From Pelecanus crispus (lineage: Eukaryota; Chordata; Aves; Pelecaniformes; Pelecanidae): DNA of 64,000 nucleotides. Shown piece by piece: positions 1 to 11,640 of this stretch (within the stretch, counting starts at the first letter, position 1; every line of letters starts with the position of its first letter). Below the pieces are notes generated by a model, which saw only the letters and a program-made list of their open reading frames with translations, ran no database searches and was not told the origin of the DNA. The DNA is taken from contig NC_134659.1 of NCBI RefSeq assembly GCF_030463565.1, positions 7,758,511 to 7,822,510 on the forward strand. Direction: 5' to 3'. Made by a program: the position numbers and the translations under genes.

Positions 1-300
1 CCCTCGCACCCCGTCCCAGCAGTGCCACCATGGTGTCACCCCCTTGTACCCCGTCCCAGCAGTGCCACCATGGTGTCACCCCCTTGTACCCCATCCCAGC
101 AGTGCCACCACCGTGTCACCCCCACCCCAGCTCCATCCCAGCAGTGCCACCGCCGTGTCACCCCCCTGCCCTGTCCCGGTGATGCCACCACGGTGTGACC
201 ACCCTCGCACCCCGTCCCAGCAGTGCCACCGCAGTGTCACCCCCACCCTATCCCCACAGTGCCGCCACGGTGCCACCCCCCACGCTGTCCCCGTGCCCCC
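1..300. repeat. 40-bp minisatellite in CELSR2 intron
   Basis: Tandem 40-bp units containing CAGCAGTGCCACCATGGTG begin at 17, 57 and 97 and continue in degenerate form to about 290. They lie in the intron 3' of the 308-409 exon. No coding content is seen. Confidence 0.85.
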
Positions 301-307
301 CACCTAC

Positions 308-409
308 CGACGGATCCCTTGGGGCAGGGAGCAGCCGCGGGCAGCCCGAAGCGGGTCCGGGGCCACCAAATGCTGGCCTCGATGGCACGGGGACAGCTGT
401 CATAGTTGA
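308..409 (-). CDS. CELSR2: CELSR2 exon: start of hormone-receptor motif
   Basis: Encodes VNYDSCPRAIEASIWWPRTR and FGLPAAAPCPKGSVG. The frame is intact and the donor is TCG|GTAGGT. IWWPRTRFG is the entry to the HRM domain. This is the last CELSR2 exon before the window edge; further exons should lie to the left. Confidence 0.93.
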
Positions 410-3400
410 CTGCGGGGCAAAGCGGGGCATCACAACGGGTGACAGCAGGGTGACAGCGGTGGCACCCAGTCGCCGGGACCCAGGGTGACAGCAATGACAC
501 CCAGTCGCTGGGCACCCAGGGTACCAGCGGTGGCACCCGATCACCAGGTACCCAGGGTGACAGCAGGGTGACAGCAGTGACAGCAGGTCGCTGGGCACCC
601 AGGGTGACAGCAATGACACCCGGTCATGGGGCACCCAGGGTGACAACAGTGGCACTGGGTCGCTGGGCACCCAGGGTGACAGCAGTGACACCCGGTCACC
701 GGGCTCCCATGGTGACAGCAGGGTGACAGCAGGGTGACACCGGGTCACCGGGCACCCAGGGTGACAGCAGGGTGACAGCAGTGACACCGGGTCACTGGGC
801 ACCCAGGGTGACAGCAGGGTGACAGCAGGGTGACACTGGGTCACCGGGCACCCAGGGTGACAGCAGAGTGACAGCAGGGTGACACCGGGTCACCGGGCAC
901 CCAGGGTGACAGCAGGGTGACAGCAGTGACAGCAGGTCGCTGGGCACCCAGGGTGACAGCAATGACACCCGCTCATGGGGCACCCAGGGTGACAACAGTG
1001 GCACTGGGTCGCTGGGCACCCAGGGTGACAGCAGTGACACCCGGTCACCGGGCTCCCATGGTGACAGCAAGGTGACAGCAGTGACACCGGGTCGCTGGGC
1101 ACCCAGGGTGACAGCAGTGACACCCGGTCACCGGGCTCCCATGGTGACAGCAAGGTGACAGCAGTGACACCGGGTCGCTGGGCACCCAGGGTGACAGCGG
1201 TGGCACCCGATCACCAGGCACCCAGGGTGACAGCAGGGTGACAGCAGGGTGACACCGGGTCACCGGGCACCCAGGGTGACAGCAGGGTGACAGCAGGGTG
1301 ACACCTGGTCGCCGGGCACCCATGGTGACAGCTATGACACCCAGTCACGGGGCAACCAGGGTGACAGCAGGGTGACATCAGTGACACCGGGTCACCAGGC
1401 ACCCACGGTGACAGCAGTGACACCCAGCCACGGGGCGCCCAGCGCGTCCCCCGCTCGCCCTCGCCCACCTTCGCAGCCGCCGGCTGTCACCTCGGCGAAG
1501 GGGTTGTCGCAGCGGTCGCAGTGGCGGCCGATGACACCGGCCTTGCAGGGACATTGCCCGCTGGTGGCATCGCAGAGGCGGGACAGGGAGCCGGTGGGGT
1601 AACAGTCGCAGAGCAGGCAGGAGTCGCTGCCCGCCGGCCGGTAGTGGTTCTCCTGCGGGGTGACGGTGCCCAAACGCGGCACGGTGACAAAACGCAGCCA
1701 CCGCGGCGCTGTGACCAAACGCAGCGCGGTGACAAAACGCGGCACGGTGCCCAAACGTGGCGTGGTGACCAAACGTGGCGCGGTGACAAAACGCGGCACG
1801 GTGACAAAACGCGGCACGGTGACAAAACGATGCCACCGCGGCGCGGTGCCCAAACACGGCGCGGTGCCCAAATGTGGCGCGGTGACCAAACGCGGCACGG
1901 TGACAAAACGCGGCCACCGCGGCGCGGTGCCCAAACACGGCGCGGTGCCCAAACGTGGCGTGGTGACCAAACGTGGCGCGGTGACAAAACGCGGCACGGT
2001 GACAAAACGCGGCCACCGCGGCGCGGTGCCCAAACACGGTGCGGTGCCCAAACGTGGCGTGGTGACCAAACGTGGCGCGGTGACAAAACGCGGCACGGTG
2101 ACAAAACGCGGCCACCGCGGCGCGGTGCCCAAACGCGGCGTGGTGACCAAATGTGGCACGGTGCCCAAACGTGGCGTGGTGACCAAACGTGGCACGGTGA
2201 CAAAACGCAGCCACCGCGGCGCAGTGGCCAAATGTGGCACGGTGCCCAAACGCGGTGCGGTGACCAAACGCAGCGCGGTGACCAAACGCGGCGCGGTGAC
2301 AAAACGTGGCGCGGTGACAAAACGCGGCCACAGCGGCGCGGTGCCCAAACGTGGCGTGGTGACCAAACGCGACGCGGTGACAAAATGCAGTGCGGTGTCC
2401 AAACGCGGTGCGGTGACCAAACGCGGCGCGGTGACAAAACGCGGCACGGTGACAAAACGCGGCACGGTGACAAAACGCGGCCACCGCGGCGCAGTGACCA
2501 AACGCAGCGCGGTGACAAAACGCGGCATGGTGCCCAAACGTGGCGTGGTGACCAAACGCGGCGCGGTGACAAAACGCGGCACGGTGACAAAATGCGGCCA
2601 CTGCGGCGCAGTGACCAAACACGGTGCGGTGCCCAAACGCGGCATGGTGACAAAGCGCGGCCACCGCGGCGCGGTGCCCAAACGTGGCGCGGTGACCAAA
2701 CGCGGCATGGTGACAAAACGCGGCCACAGCGGCGCGGTGCCCAAATGTGGTGCGGTGACAAAACGCGGCGCGGTGCCCAAACGTGGTGTGGTGACCAAAT
2801 GTGGCGTGGTGACAAAACGTGGCACGGTGACAAAACGCGGCCACCGCAGCGCGGTGCCCAAACACGGCGCGGTGCCCAAACGCGGCACGGTGACAAAGCG
2901 CGGCCACCGCGGCGCGGTGCCCAAACACAGCGCGGTGCCCAAACGTGGCGCGGTGACCAAACGCGGCGTGGTGACAAAACGCGGCCACAGCGGCGCGGTG
3001 CCCAAATGTGGCGCGGTGACAAAACGCGGCGCGGTGCCCAAACGTGGTGTGGTGACCAAACGCGGTGCGGTGACCAAACGCGGCGCGGTGACAAAACGCG
3101 GCCACAGCGGCGCGGTGCCCAAATGTGGCGCGGTGACAAAACGCGGCGCGGTGCCCAAACGTGGTGTGGTGCCCAAACACGGCGCGGTGCCCAAACGCGG
3201 CGCGGTGACAAAGCGCGGCCACCGTGGCGCGGTGCCCAAACGCGGCCACCCGCCGGCGTTCCGGGGGACACCCCGCGGTCTCACCTTGCAGCGACACTCG
3301 CCCGTCGTCTTGTTGCAGTCGGGGTCGAAGCCCTTGGCGACGTCGCAGCTGCAGGGGCCGCAGGTGGGGTGGCCCCACCACCCCCGCGGGCACGGCTGCG

Positions 3401-6400
3401 CCTCCCTGCCCGGGCGGCACCGTGCGCGGTGACGACGGCGCTGGCGGTGCCACCTCGCCCGTCCCGCGCCCCGGCGCGTCGGGACGGGCGCGCGGGCGTG
3501 CGACGGGCGCCCATCGGGCGCCCGTCGCACGCCCGTGCGCCCGTCCCTCGCCCCCCCCCCCACTCACTTGTGCTCGCAGTAGGGACCGAAGTGACCTTGG
3601 GGACACTCGCACGCGTAACCCCGCGCCGAGCCCGGCTGGCGGGTGCAGGTGGCCGGCGGCTGGCAGGGGTTGAGGGCGCAAGCGCTGAGGCAGCCGTCGC
3701 CGAAGTAGCCTGGGCGCCATTTGGGGGACGTCGGAGGGGAAAAAGGGGGTGGTCAGCGGGGAGGGCGGCGGGGCCGGGGGGGGGGGGGTGACAAAGGGGT
3801 GGCGGTGCCCTGGGGACGGTGACAAGGGGGGTGGCAGTACCCAGGGATGGTGACAAAGGGGTGGCTGTGCCTTGGGACGGTGGCAGTGCCCAGGTGACAG
3901 TGACAAGGGGGGCAGTGCCCTGGGGATGGTGACAAGGGGTGGCAGTGCCCTGGGGACAGTGATGGGGGGTGGCAGTACCCAGGGATGGTGACAAGGGGGG
4001 CAGTGCCCTGGGGATGGTGACAACGGGGGTGGCAGTGCCCAGGTGACAGTGACGGGGGGTGGCAGTGCCCTGGGGACAGTGACAGGGGGTGGCAGTGACC
4101 AGGGATGGTGACAAGGGGGTGGCAGTGCCCTGGGAGGGTGGCAGTGCCCTGGGGACAGTGACAAGGGTGGCAGTGCCCAGGGATGGTGACAAAGGGGTGG
4201 CAGTGCCCTGGGGATGGTGACAAGGGTGGCAGTGCCCTGGGGACAGTGACGGGGGGTGGCAGTGCCCTGGGGATGGTGACAAGCAAGGGGGGTGGCAGTA
4301 CCCAGGGATGGTGACAAAGGGGTGGCAGTGCCCTGGGAGGGTGGCAGTGGCCAGGTGACAGTGACGGGGGGTGGCAGTGCCCTGGGAGGGTGACAAAGGG
4401 GGTGGCAGTGCCCAGGGACAGTGGCAAGGGGGGTGGCAGTGCCCAGGTGACAGTGACGGGGGGTGGCAGTGCCCAGGGGATGGTGACAAGGGGGTGGCAG
4501 TGCCCTGGGAGGGTAGCAGTGCCCTGGGGACAGTGACAAGGGTGGCAGTGCCCTGGGGACAGTGATGGGGGGGTGGCAGTGACCAGGGATGGTGACAAAG
4601 GGGTGGCAGTGCCCTGGGATGGTGACAAGGGGGTGGCAGTGCCCAGGTGACAGTGACGGGGGGTGGCAGTACCCCAGGGATGGTGACAAAGGGGGTGGCA
4701 GTGCCCTGGGGATGGTGACAGGGATGGCAGTGCCCTGGGGGACAGTGACGGGGGGTGGCAGTGCCCTGGGAGATTACATTAGCTAGTGACAAGGGGGTGG
4801 CAGTGCCCTGGGGAGGGTGGCAGTGGCCAGGTGACAGTGACGGGGGGTGGCAGTGCCCTGGGGATGGTGACAAGGGTGGCAGTGCCCTGGGAGGGTGACA
4901 GGGATGGCAGTGCCCTGGGGATGGTGACAAGGAGGGTGGCAGCGCCCAGGTGACAGTGACAGGGGGTGGCAGTGCCCAGGGATGGTGACAAAGGGGTGGC
5001 AGTGCCCTGGGGATGGTGACAAGGGGGGGTGGCAGTGCCCAGGTGACAGTGACGGGGGGTGGCAGTACCCAGGGATGGTGACAAAGGGGTGGCAGTGCCC
5101 TGGGGATGGTGACAGGGATGGCAGTGCCCTGGGGACAGTGACGGGGGGGGTGGCAGTGCCCTGGGGATGGTGACAAGGGGGTGGCAGTACCCAGGGATGG
5201 TGACAAAGGGGTGGCAGTGCCCTGGGAGGGTGGCAGTGGCCAGGTGACAGTGACGGGGGGGTGGCAGTGCCCTGGGGATGGTGACAAGGGTGGCAGTGCC
5301 CTGGGAGGGTGACAGGGATGGCAGTGCCCTGGGGATGGTGACAAAGGGGGTGGCAGTGCCCTGGGGATGGTGACAAGGGGGGTGGCAGTGCCCAGGGATG
5401 GTGACAAGGGGGGGTGGCAGTGCCCAGGGCAGGTGGCCCATGCCAATGGCAGCAGTGCCGGGTGGCAGTGCCAGGGGACAGTGCTGGGGGACAGCGAGGG
5501 GTGGCACTGGGGGGGTGGCAGCAGGGGGTGGCAGCGGGGGGGGTGGCAGGGGGTGCCGGGGGGTGGCAGGGGGGTGGCAGGGGGTGTGGTGGCACTCACC
5601 GGGGTGGCAGGGGGGGTGGCAGGGAGATGGCAGTGGGGGGGTGGTGGGGGGGTGGTGGGGGGGTGGCAGTGGGGGGGTGGCAGTGGGGTGGCGGGGGGGT
5701 GGCGAGGGGTGGCAGGGGGTGGCATTGGGGGGGGTGGTGGGGGGTGGCAGTGGGGGGGGTGGCAGTGGGGGGGTGGCAGTGGGGTGGTGGTGGGGGGGGG
5801 TGGTGAGGGGGTGGCAGGGGTGGCATTGGGGGGGTGGTGGGGGGTGGCAGTGGGAGGGGTGGCGGGGGGGGGGTGGCGAGGGGTGGCAGGGGGGTGGCAG
5901 GGGGTGGCAGTGGGGGGGTGGCAGTGGGGTGGCGGGGGGGGTGGCGAGGGGTGGCAGGGGGGTGGCAGGGGGGTGGCAGGGGGTGGCAGTGGGGGGGTGG
6001 CAGGGGGTGGCAGTGGGGGGGTGGCAGGAGGGTGGGGCGGGGGTGGCGGGGGGGTGGCAGTGGGGGTGGCAGTGGGGGGGTGGCAGTGGGGGGGGTGCAG
6101 TGGGGTGGCGGGGGGTGGCGGGGGGTGGCAGTGGGGTGGCGGGGGGTGGCAGTGGGGTGGCAGTGGGGGGGGTGGCAGTGGGGGGTGGCAGTGGGGGGGT
6201 GGCAGTGGGGGGATGGCAGGGGGGTGGCGGGGGGTGGCGAGGGGGTGGCAGGGGGGTGGCAGTGGGGGGGGTGGCAGGGGGGTGGTGGGGGGTGGCAGTG
6301 GGGGTGGCATTGGGGGGGTGGCAGGGGGTGGCAGTGGGGGGGGTGGTGGGGGGTGGCAGTGGGGGGTGGCAGGGAGGGTGGCGGGGGGTGGCAGTGGGGG

Positions 6401-8900
6401 TGGCGGGGGGTGGCAGGGGGGTGGCAGTGGGGGGGTGGCAGTGGGGGGGGGTCAGTGGGGGGTGGCGGGGGGTGGCGGGGGGTGGCAGTGGGGTGGCGGG
6501 GGGTGGCAGTGGCAGTGGGGGGGGGTGGCAGTGGGGGGATGGCAGGGGGGGGTGGCGGGGGGGGGTGGCGAGGGGTGGCAGGGGGTGGCAGTGGGGGGGT
6601 GGCAGGAGGGTGGGCGGGGGGGTGCAGTGGGGGTGGCGGGGGGTGGTGGGGGGGGTGGCGGGGGGTGGCAGTGGGGGGGTGGCAGTGGGGGGGGGTGGCA
6701 GTGGGGGGGGGTGGCAGTGGGGGTGGCAGGGGGTGGCAGTGGGGGGGGTGGTGGGGGGTGGCAGTGGGGGGGGGTGGCAGGAGGGTGGCAGGGGGTGGCG
6801 GGGGGTGGCGGGGGGGTGGCAGTGGGGGGGTGGCAGTGGGGGGGTGGCAGTGGGGGTGGCAGGGGGGTGGCGGGGGGGTGGCAGTGGGGGTGGCGGGGGG
6901 TGGCGGGGGTGCGGTGGCGCTCACCGGGGTGGCAGCGGCAGGAGAAGCTGTCCCAGTCGTCGCTGCAGGAGCTGTGGGGGGGGCAGGGCCCCGAGTCGCA
7001 GGGGTCGGGCAGGGCGCAGGCCCCCCTCCACGTTCACCCGCGCCGCCTGCGCCACGCTCAGTGCCACCGCGCCGCCCGCCGCCTCGCCCACGCGCAGGCC
7101 CTGCGACACGACCGCCGCTCGTCACCCCCGCCGCGCCCCCGCCGTCCTCGCGGCCCCCCCGGGAGACGCCCCGTGCCACCCCGCCCCCCGTCACCGTGCC
7201 CGTACCCCCCCAGGCCTGTGCCCAAATGTCCCCATGTCCCCCATCCCCGCTGCCCAAATGTCCCCATGTCCCCCATCCCTGTGCCCAAACGTCCCCATGT
7301 CCCCCATCCCTGTGCCCAAATGTCCCCATGCCCGTACCCATCCCAGTGCCCAAATGTCCCCATGCCCCCCATCCCTGTGCCCAAACGTCCCCATGTCCCC
7401 CATCCCCGGTGCCCAAATGTCCCCATGTCCCCCATCCCTGTGCCCAAATGTCCCCATGTCCCCCCATCCCTGTGCCCAAATGTCCCCATGCCCGTACCCA
7501 TCCCCTGTGCCCAAATGTCCCCATGTCCCCCCATCCCTGTGCCCAAATGTCCCCATGTCCCCCATCCCTGTGCCCAAATGTCCCCATGTCCCCCATCCCT
7601 GTGCCCAAATGTCCCCATGTCCCCCCATCCCTGTGCCCAAATGTCCCCATGTCCCCCATCCCCGGTGCCCAAATGTCCCATGTCCCCCATCCCTGTGCCC
7701 AAATGTCCCCATGTCCCCCCATCCCTGTGCCCAAATGTCCCCATGTCCCCCATCCCCGTGCCCAAATGTCCCCATGTCCCCCATCCCCGGTGCCCAAATG
7801 TCCCCATGTCCCCCCATCCCTGTGCCCAAATGTCCCCATGTCCCCCCATCCCTGTGCCCAAATGTCCCCATGTCCCCCCATCCCTGTGCCCAAATGTCCC
7901 CATGTCCCCCATCCCCGGTGCCCAAATGTCCCCATGTCCCCCCCATCCCCGGTGCCCAAATGTCCCCATGTCCCCCCATCCCTGTGCCCAAATGTCCCCA
8001 TATCCCCCATCCCCGTGCCCAAATGTCCCCATGTCCCCCATCCCTGTGCCCAAACGTCCCCATGCCCCCCATCCCTGTGCCCAAATGTCCCCATGCCCGT
8101 ACCCATCCCCTGTGCCCAAATGTCCCCATGTCCCCATACCCCCCACCGCCGTGCCCACGTCCCCACCCATGCCCCCTGCCCAAATGTCCCACGTCCCCAT
8201 GCCCCTGTGCCCACGTCCCCATGCCCCCACCTGCCCGTGCCCACCTCCCCATGCCCGCACCCCCGCCCCTCTGCCAGCCCCCCGTGCCCAATGTCCCCCC
8301 CCACCCCCGTGTGCCCACGTCCCCATGCCCCCCCACCCATACCCCCTGCCCAAATGTCCCACGTCCCCATGCCCCCCAACCGCCCTGCCCACCTCCCCAC
8401 GCCCCGCACCCCCCACCTCTGCCAGCCCCCCCGTGCCCGCACCCCCGGTGCCCCCCCGCCCCCGCGCCCGTACCTGCAGGCAGCCGCGGAAGCCCTGCTC
8501 CACGGTGCCGCCGTCGCCCGCCAGCCCCCCCCAGGCTCAGCGTCCGCAGCCGCAGCCCCTGCAGCTCCCCGGCCACGTCGGCCACCGCCTGCGGGCACGG
8601 GGGGCACGGGGGGCACGGGGGGCACTCAGGCGGCCGCGGGGGCCGCGGTGGCACCCGTACGGGCCAGGCAGGCCGGGGCTGCCCCGCCCCCTGCCTCAGT
8701 TTCCCTACCTGGTGGCGGCCGTAGTCGAGGGCGAGGAGGAGGAGGGTGGCGGGGGGGGGCACGGCCCCGGTGCCCCCCCCGCAGCTCCAGCTGCAGCTGG
8801 TGCCAGTCCGCCGTCGTTGACCTTGGCGTGGGGCAGCCGCAGCCAGGCCAGGCGGGGAGCCCCCCTGCCACACGCCCGCCTCCGCCTGCCCCTCGCTCAG
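308..8900 (-). CDS. CELSR2: CELSR2, cadherin EGF LAG seven-pass receptor, partial (middle of gene)
   Basis: Adhesion GPCR (Flamingo family) acting at the plasma membrane in planar cell polarity. Seven minus-strand exons are visible, in transcript order 8709-8900, 8474-8588, 6925-7100, 3568-3709, 3285-3405, 1469-1652 and 308-409. They encode the end of a laminin G domain, two EGF modules, laminin-type EGF and the start of the hormone-receptor motif. The segments QPCPRGWWGHPTCGPC, CDCYPTGSLSRLCD and RAIEASIWWPRTRFGLPAAA fit CELSR2 better than CELSR1 or CELSR3 as I remember them. All intron junctions are GT-AG and the phases join correctly once single-base insertions in three exons are allowed for. 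The cadherin repeats, other 5' exons, GAIN/GPS, seven-pass region and tail are outside the window or missing. The 5' side runs into the N gap. Paralogue choice is confident but made from memory. Confidence 0.9.
412..1440. repeat. Composite minisatellite (GGGTGACAGCAG type) in CELSR2 intron
   Basis: Mixed units of about 12 to 36 bp built from GGGTGACAGCAG and CACCCGGTCACCGGGCAC. They fill almost the whole intron between the 308-409 and 1469-1652 exons. Confidence 0.9.
1469..1652 (-). CDS. CELSR2: CELSR2 exon: laminin EGF, second half
   Basis: Encodes ENHYRPAGSDSCLLCDCYPT to RCDNPFAEVTAGGCE. The frame is intact at 184 nt and the phase matches both neighbours. Acceptor CACCCCGCAG, donor GAAG|GTGGGC. 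The motif CDRCDNPFAEVT is family-specific. Confidence 0.93.
1660..3245. repeat. 18-bp minisatellite in CELSR2 intron
   Basis: The unit GGTGACAAAACGCGGCAC and its variants are 18 bp, interrupted by a GGCCACCGCGG spacer that gives a larger pattern. The period is a multiple of three, so several frames stay open for hundreds of codons. These frames are not genes. Confidence 0.93.
3285..3405 (-). CDS. CELSR2: CELSR2 exon: laminin EGF, first half
   Basis: Encodes EAQPCPRGWWGHPTCGPC and CDVAKGFDPDCNKTTGECRC in an intact frame (1 nt plus 40 codons). Acceptor CGGGCAG, donor AAG|GTGAGA. The GWWGxPxCGPC motif is a hallmark of the Flamingo family. Confidence 0.92.
3568..3709 (-). CDS. CELSR2: CELSR2 exon: EGF-like module
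   Basis: Encodes GYFGDGCLSACALNPC followed by CTRQPGSARGYACEC and ends HFGPYCEHK across the splice. Six-cysteine EGF pattern, intact frame, acceptor GCGCCCAG, donor AA|GTGAGT. It matches the CELSR EGF module that precedes the laminin EGF. Confidence 0.9.
3785..5440. repeat. About 30-bp minisatellite in CELSR2 intron
   Basis: Units of about 28-32 bp containing GGTGGCAGTGCCCTGGGGA and GGTGACAAGGGG. G-rich on the plus strand. Confidence 0.9.
5490..6915. repeat. G-rich short-unit minisatellite in CELSR2 intron
   Basis: Runs of GGGGGGTGGCAGT and GGGGTGGCGG with a 10-18 bp variable period. The G runs are dense enough that G-quadruplex formation is plausible. Confidence 0.9.
6925..7100 (-). CDS. 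CELSR2: CELSR2 exon: end of laminin G plus EGF module, one +1 shift
   Basis: The first half reads GLRVGEAAGG...ARVNVEGG. The second half reads ALPDPCDSGPCPPHSSC and DDWDSFSCRCHPG in the next frame, with EGF cysteine spacing. One extra C at GGCCTGC explains the shift. With it removed the exon is 175 nt and its last base joins the next exon to make HPGYFGDGC. Acceptor TGTCGCAG, donor GTGAGC. Confidence 0.85.
7195..8450. repeat. 31/32-bp minisatellite in CELSR2 intron
   Basis: The core CCATCCCTGTGCCCAAATGT is repeated about 30 times to 8130, followed by a degenerate CCCACGTCCCCATGCCC zone. It fills the intron between the 6925-7100 and 8474-8588 exons. Confidence 0.92.
8474..8588 (-). CDS. CELSR2: CELSR2 exon: laminin G domain, second part, one +1 shift
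   Basis: It begins AVADVAGELQGLRLRTLSLGG and ends VEQGFRGCLQ before donor GTACGG. The two halves are in different frames because of one extra G in a run of eight (C8 on the plus strand near 8525-8532). The exon is 115 nt; 114 nt would be phase 0 at both ends, matching its neighbours. Part of the second laminin G domain typical of the family. Confidence 0.85.
8709..8900 (-). CDS. CELSR2: CELSR2 exon: laminin G domain, first part, frame disturbed
   Basis: The acceptor is CCCGGCAG before CTGAGCGAG and the donor is CACCAG|GTAGGG. The pieces RLAWLRLPHAKVNDG, DWHQLQLELR and LLLLALDYGRHQ read as one laminin G strand set but lie in three successive frames. The shifts sit at a G6 run, at GGCGGAC and at a G8 run. 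Three single-base insertions would leave an expected length of 189 nt. Their sum is in frame, so the exon shows an open frame whose middle is wrong. This is the most 5' CELSR2 exon present; the next 1 kb is minisatellite, then the N gap. Confidence 0.8.
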
Positions 8901-8939
8901 CTGCCGGGAGGGGTGTCAGTGCCCCCCGCCCGGGGGGGA

Positions 8940-9901
8940 CCCGGCAATGCCCCCCGGGGCGACCCCCCGGGGCAACAACCCCAGGGCAGTACCCCCCGGG
9001 GCAATACCCCCCCCCGGGCAATACCCCCCCCCCGGGCAATACCCCCAGGGCAATACCCCCAGGGCAATACCCCCCCATGGCAATACCCCCCCCGGGCAAT
9101 ACCCCCAGGGCAGTACCCCCCCCCATGGCCAATGCCCCCCCTGGCAATAACCCCCCCCTGGCACTGCCCCCCATGGCACTGCCCCCCCCCGGCAATACCC
9201 CCCCCATGGCAATGCCCCCCCCTGGCAATAACCCCCCCCCGGCACTGCCCCCCATGGCACTGCCCCCCCATGGCAATGCCCCCCCTGGCAATAACCCCCC
9301 CATGGCAATAACCCCCCCCCCATGGCAATACCCCCCCCATGGCAATGCCCCCCGGCACTGCCCCCCATGGCACTGCCCCCCCCATGGCAATGCCCCCCTG
9401 GCAATAACCCCCCCATGGCAATACCCCCCAGGACACTGCCCCCCGGCACTGCCCCCCCCATGGCAATGCCCCCCTGGCACTGCCCCCCCCATGGCAATAC
9501 CCCCCCATGGCAATACCCCCCCCCATGGCACTGCCCCCCCATGGCAATAACCCCCCCAGGGGCAATAACCCCCCCAGGGCAATAACCCCCCCAAGGGCAC
9601 TGCCCCCCATGGCAATGCCCCCTGGCAATAACCCCCCCATGGCACTGCCCCCCATGGCAATGCCCCCCTGGCACTGCCCCCCCAGGGCAATAACCCCCCC
9701 AGGGCAATAACCCCCCCAGGGCAATAACCCCCCCCCATGGCACTGCCCCCCATGGCAATACCCCCCCAAGGGCACTGCCCCCCATGGCAATACCCGCCCC
9801 ATGTCACTGCCCCCCATGGCACTGCCCCCCTGGCAATAACCCCCCCTGGCACTGCCCCCCCCATGGCAATGCCCCCCATGGCACTGCCCCCCATGGCACT
9901 G
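8940..9901. repeat. About 18-bp C-rich minisatellite abutting the gap
   Basis: Units of type CCCCCCATGGCAATA/CACTG. The array runs straight into the N run and is unrelated to the repeat on the other side of the gap. Confidence 0.9.
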
Positions 9902-10101
9902 NNNNNNNNNNNNNNNNNNNNNNNNNNNNNNNNNNNNNNNNNNNNNNNNNNNNNNNNNNNNNNNNNNNNNNNNNNNNNNNNNNNNNNNNNNNNNNNNNNN
10001 NNNNNNNNNNNNNNNNNNNNNNNNNNNNNNNNNNNNNNNNNNNNNNNNNNNNNNNNNNNNNNNNNNNNNNNNNNNNNNNNNNNNNNNNNNNNNNNNNNNN
10101 N
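9902..10101. other. Assembly gap of 200 N
   Basis: Exactly 200 unresolved bases, a round placeholder length. The left flank is CELSR2 intron minisatellite (minus-strand gene). The right flank is a different minisatellite leading to TMEM167B (plus-strand gene). Confidence 0.99.
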
Positions 10102-11640
10102 TGCCGGGGGGTCCTGGGTGTCTTTGGGGGGGGGGGGCTGGGGAGGCCTGGGTGCCTCTTTGGGGGGGCTGGGGAGCAGCAGGTGAGGGGGCTGGGAGGC
10201 CTGGGGTGCCCCTTTGGGGGGGCTGGGGAGCAGCAGGTGAAGGGGCTGGGAGGCCTGGGTGCCCCTTTGGGGGGGGAGGCGGGGCTCCTGGGTGCCTTTG
10301 ATGGGGGGGCTGGGAGGCCTGGGTGCCCCTTTGGGGGGGGAGGCGGGGGACCTGGGTGTCTTTGGGGGGGGGCTGGGAGGCCTGGGTGCCTCTTTGGGGG
10401 GGGCTGGGGAGCAGCAGGTGAGGGGGCTGGGAGGCCTGGGTGCCCCTTTGGGGGGGCTGGGGGGCGGTGAGGGGGACCTGGGTGTCTTGGGGGGGGCTGG
10501 GAGGCCTGGGTGCCCCTTTGGGGGGGCTGGGGGGCGGCGAGGGGGACCTGGGTGTCTTGGGGGGGGGGCTGGGAGGCCTGGGTGCCCCTTTGGGGGGGGC
10601 CGGGGGTCCTGGGTGTCTTTGGGGGGGGGGGGCTGGGAGGCCTGGGTGCCCCTTTGGGGGGGCTGGGGGGCGGCGAGGGGGACCTGGGTGTCTTTGGGGG
10701 GGGGCTGGGAGGCCTGGGTGCCCCTTTGGGGGTGCCGGGGGGTCCTGGGTGTCTTTGGGGGGGGGCTGGGAGGCCTGGGTGCCTCTTTGGGGGGGCTGGG
10801 GAGCAGCAGGTGAGGGGGCTGGGAGGCCTGGGTGCCCCTTTGGGGGGGCTGGGGGGCGGCGAGGGGGGCCTGGGTGTCTTTGGGGGGGGCTGGGAGGCCT
10901 GGGTGCCCCTTTGGGGGGGGAGGCGGGGGTCCTGGGTGTCTTTGGGGGGGGCTGGGAGGCCTGGGTGCCTCTTTGGGGGGGCTGGGGAGCAGCAGGTGAA
11001 GGGGCTGGGAGGCCTGGGTGCTCCTTTGGGGGGGCTGGGGGGCGGCGAGGGGGACCTGGGTGTCTTTGGGGGGAGGGCTGGGAGGCCTGGGTGCCCCTTT
11101 GGGGGGGCCGGGGGTCCTGGGTGTCTTTGGCGGGGGGGGGCTGGGAGGCCTGGGTGCCTTTGATGGGGGGGCTGGGAGACCTGGGTGCCCCTTTGAGGGG
11201 GGCTGGGAGGTCTGGGTGCCCCTTTTGGGGGTGCTGGGAGTTCTGGGTCCTTTGGGGGGGGAGCTGGGAGGTCTGGGTGCCTTTGATGGGGGGGCTGGGA
11301 GGTCTGGGTGCCCCTTTTGGGGGTGCTGGGAGTTCTGGGTCCTTTGGGGGGGGGCTGGGAGGTCTGGGTCCTTTGGGGGGGGAGCTGGGAGGTCTGGGTG
11401 CCTTTGATGGGGGGGCTGGGAGACCTGGGTGCCCCTTTGAGGGGGGCTGGGGCGCCTGGGGTGCCCCTTTTGGGGGTGCTGGGAGTTCTGGGTCCTTTGG
11501 GGGGGGGGAGGCTGAGACACCTGGGTGCCTTTTGGGGGTGCTGGGAGTTCTGGGTCCTTTGGGGGGGGAGCTGGGAGGTCTGGGTGCCTTTGATGGGGGG
11601 GCTGGGAGGCCGGGGTGCCTTTGGGGGGCTAAAGCGGGGA
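10102..11640. repeat. About 33-bp G-rich minisatellite upstream of TMEM167B exon 2
   Basis: Units containing GCTGGGAGGCCTGGGTGCC and CTTTGGGGGG, some grouped into about 100-bp blocks. No exon or promoter is visible, so TMEM167B exon 1 is not here. Confidence 0.92.

Noticed and set aside
1378-4689. A 1,103-codon minus-strand frame
   Set aside because: It covers CELSR2 exons in the wrong frame or as read-through plus an 18-bp repeat whose period keeps frames open.
308-8900. CELSR1, CELSR3 or a laminin chain as the identity of the left gene
   Set aside because: The segments CDCYPTGSLSR, NHYRP and VNYDSCPRAIEA agree with CELSR2 and differ from the corresponding CELSR1 (CFPHGSHSR, NYYKP, VIYNGCPKAFEA) and CELSR3 segments as remembered. 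Laminins lack the IWWPRTRFG hormone-receptor motif.
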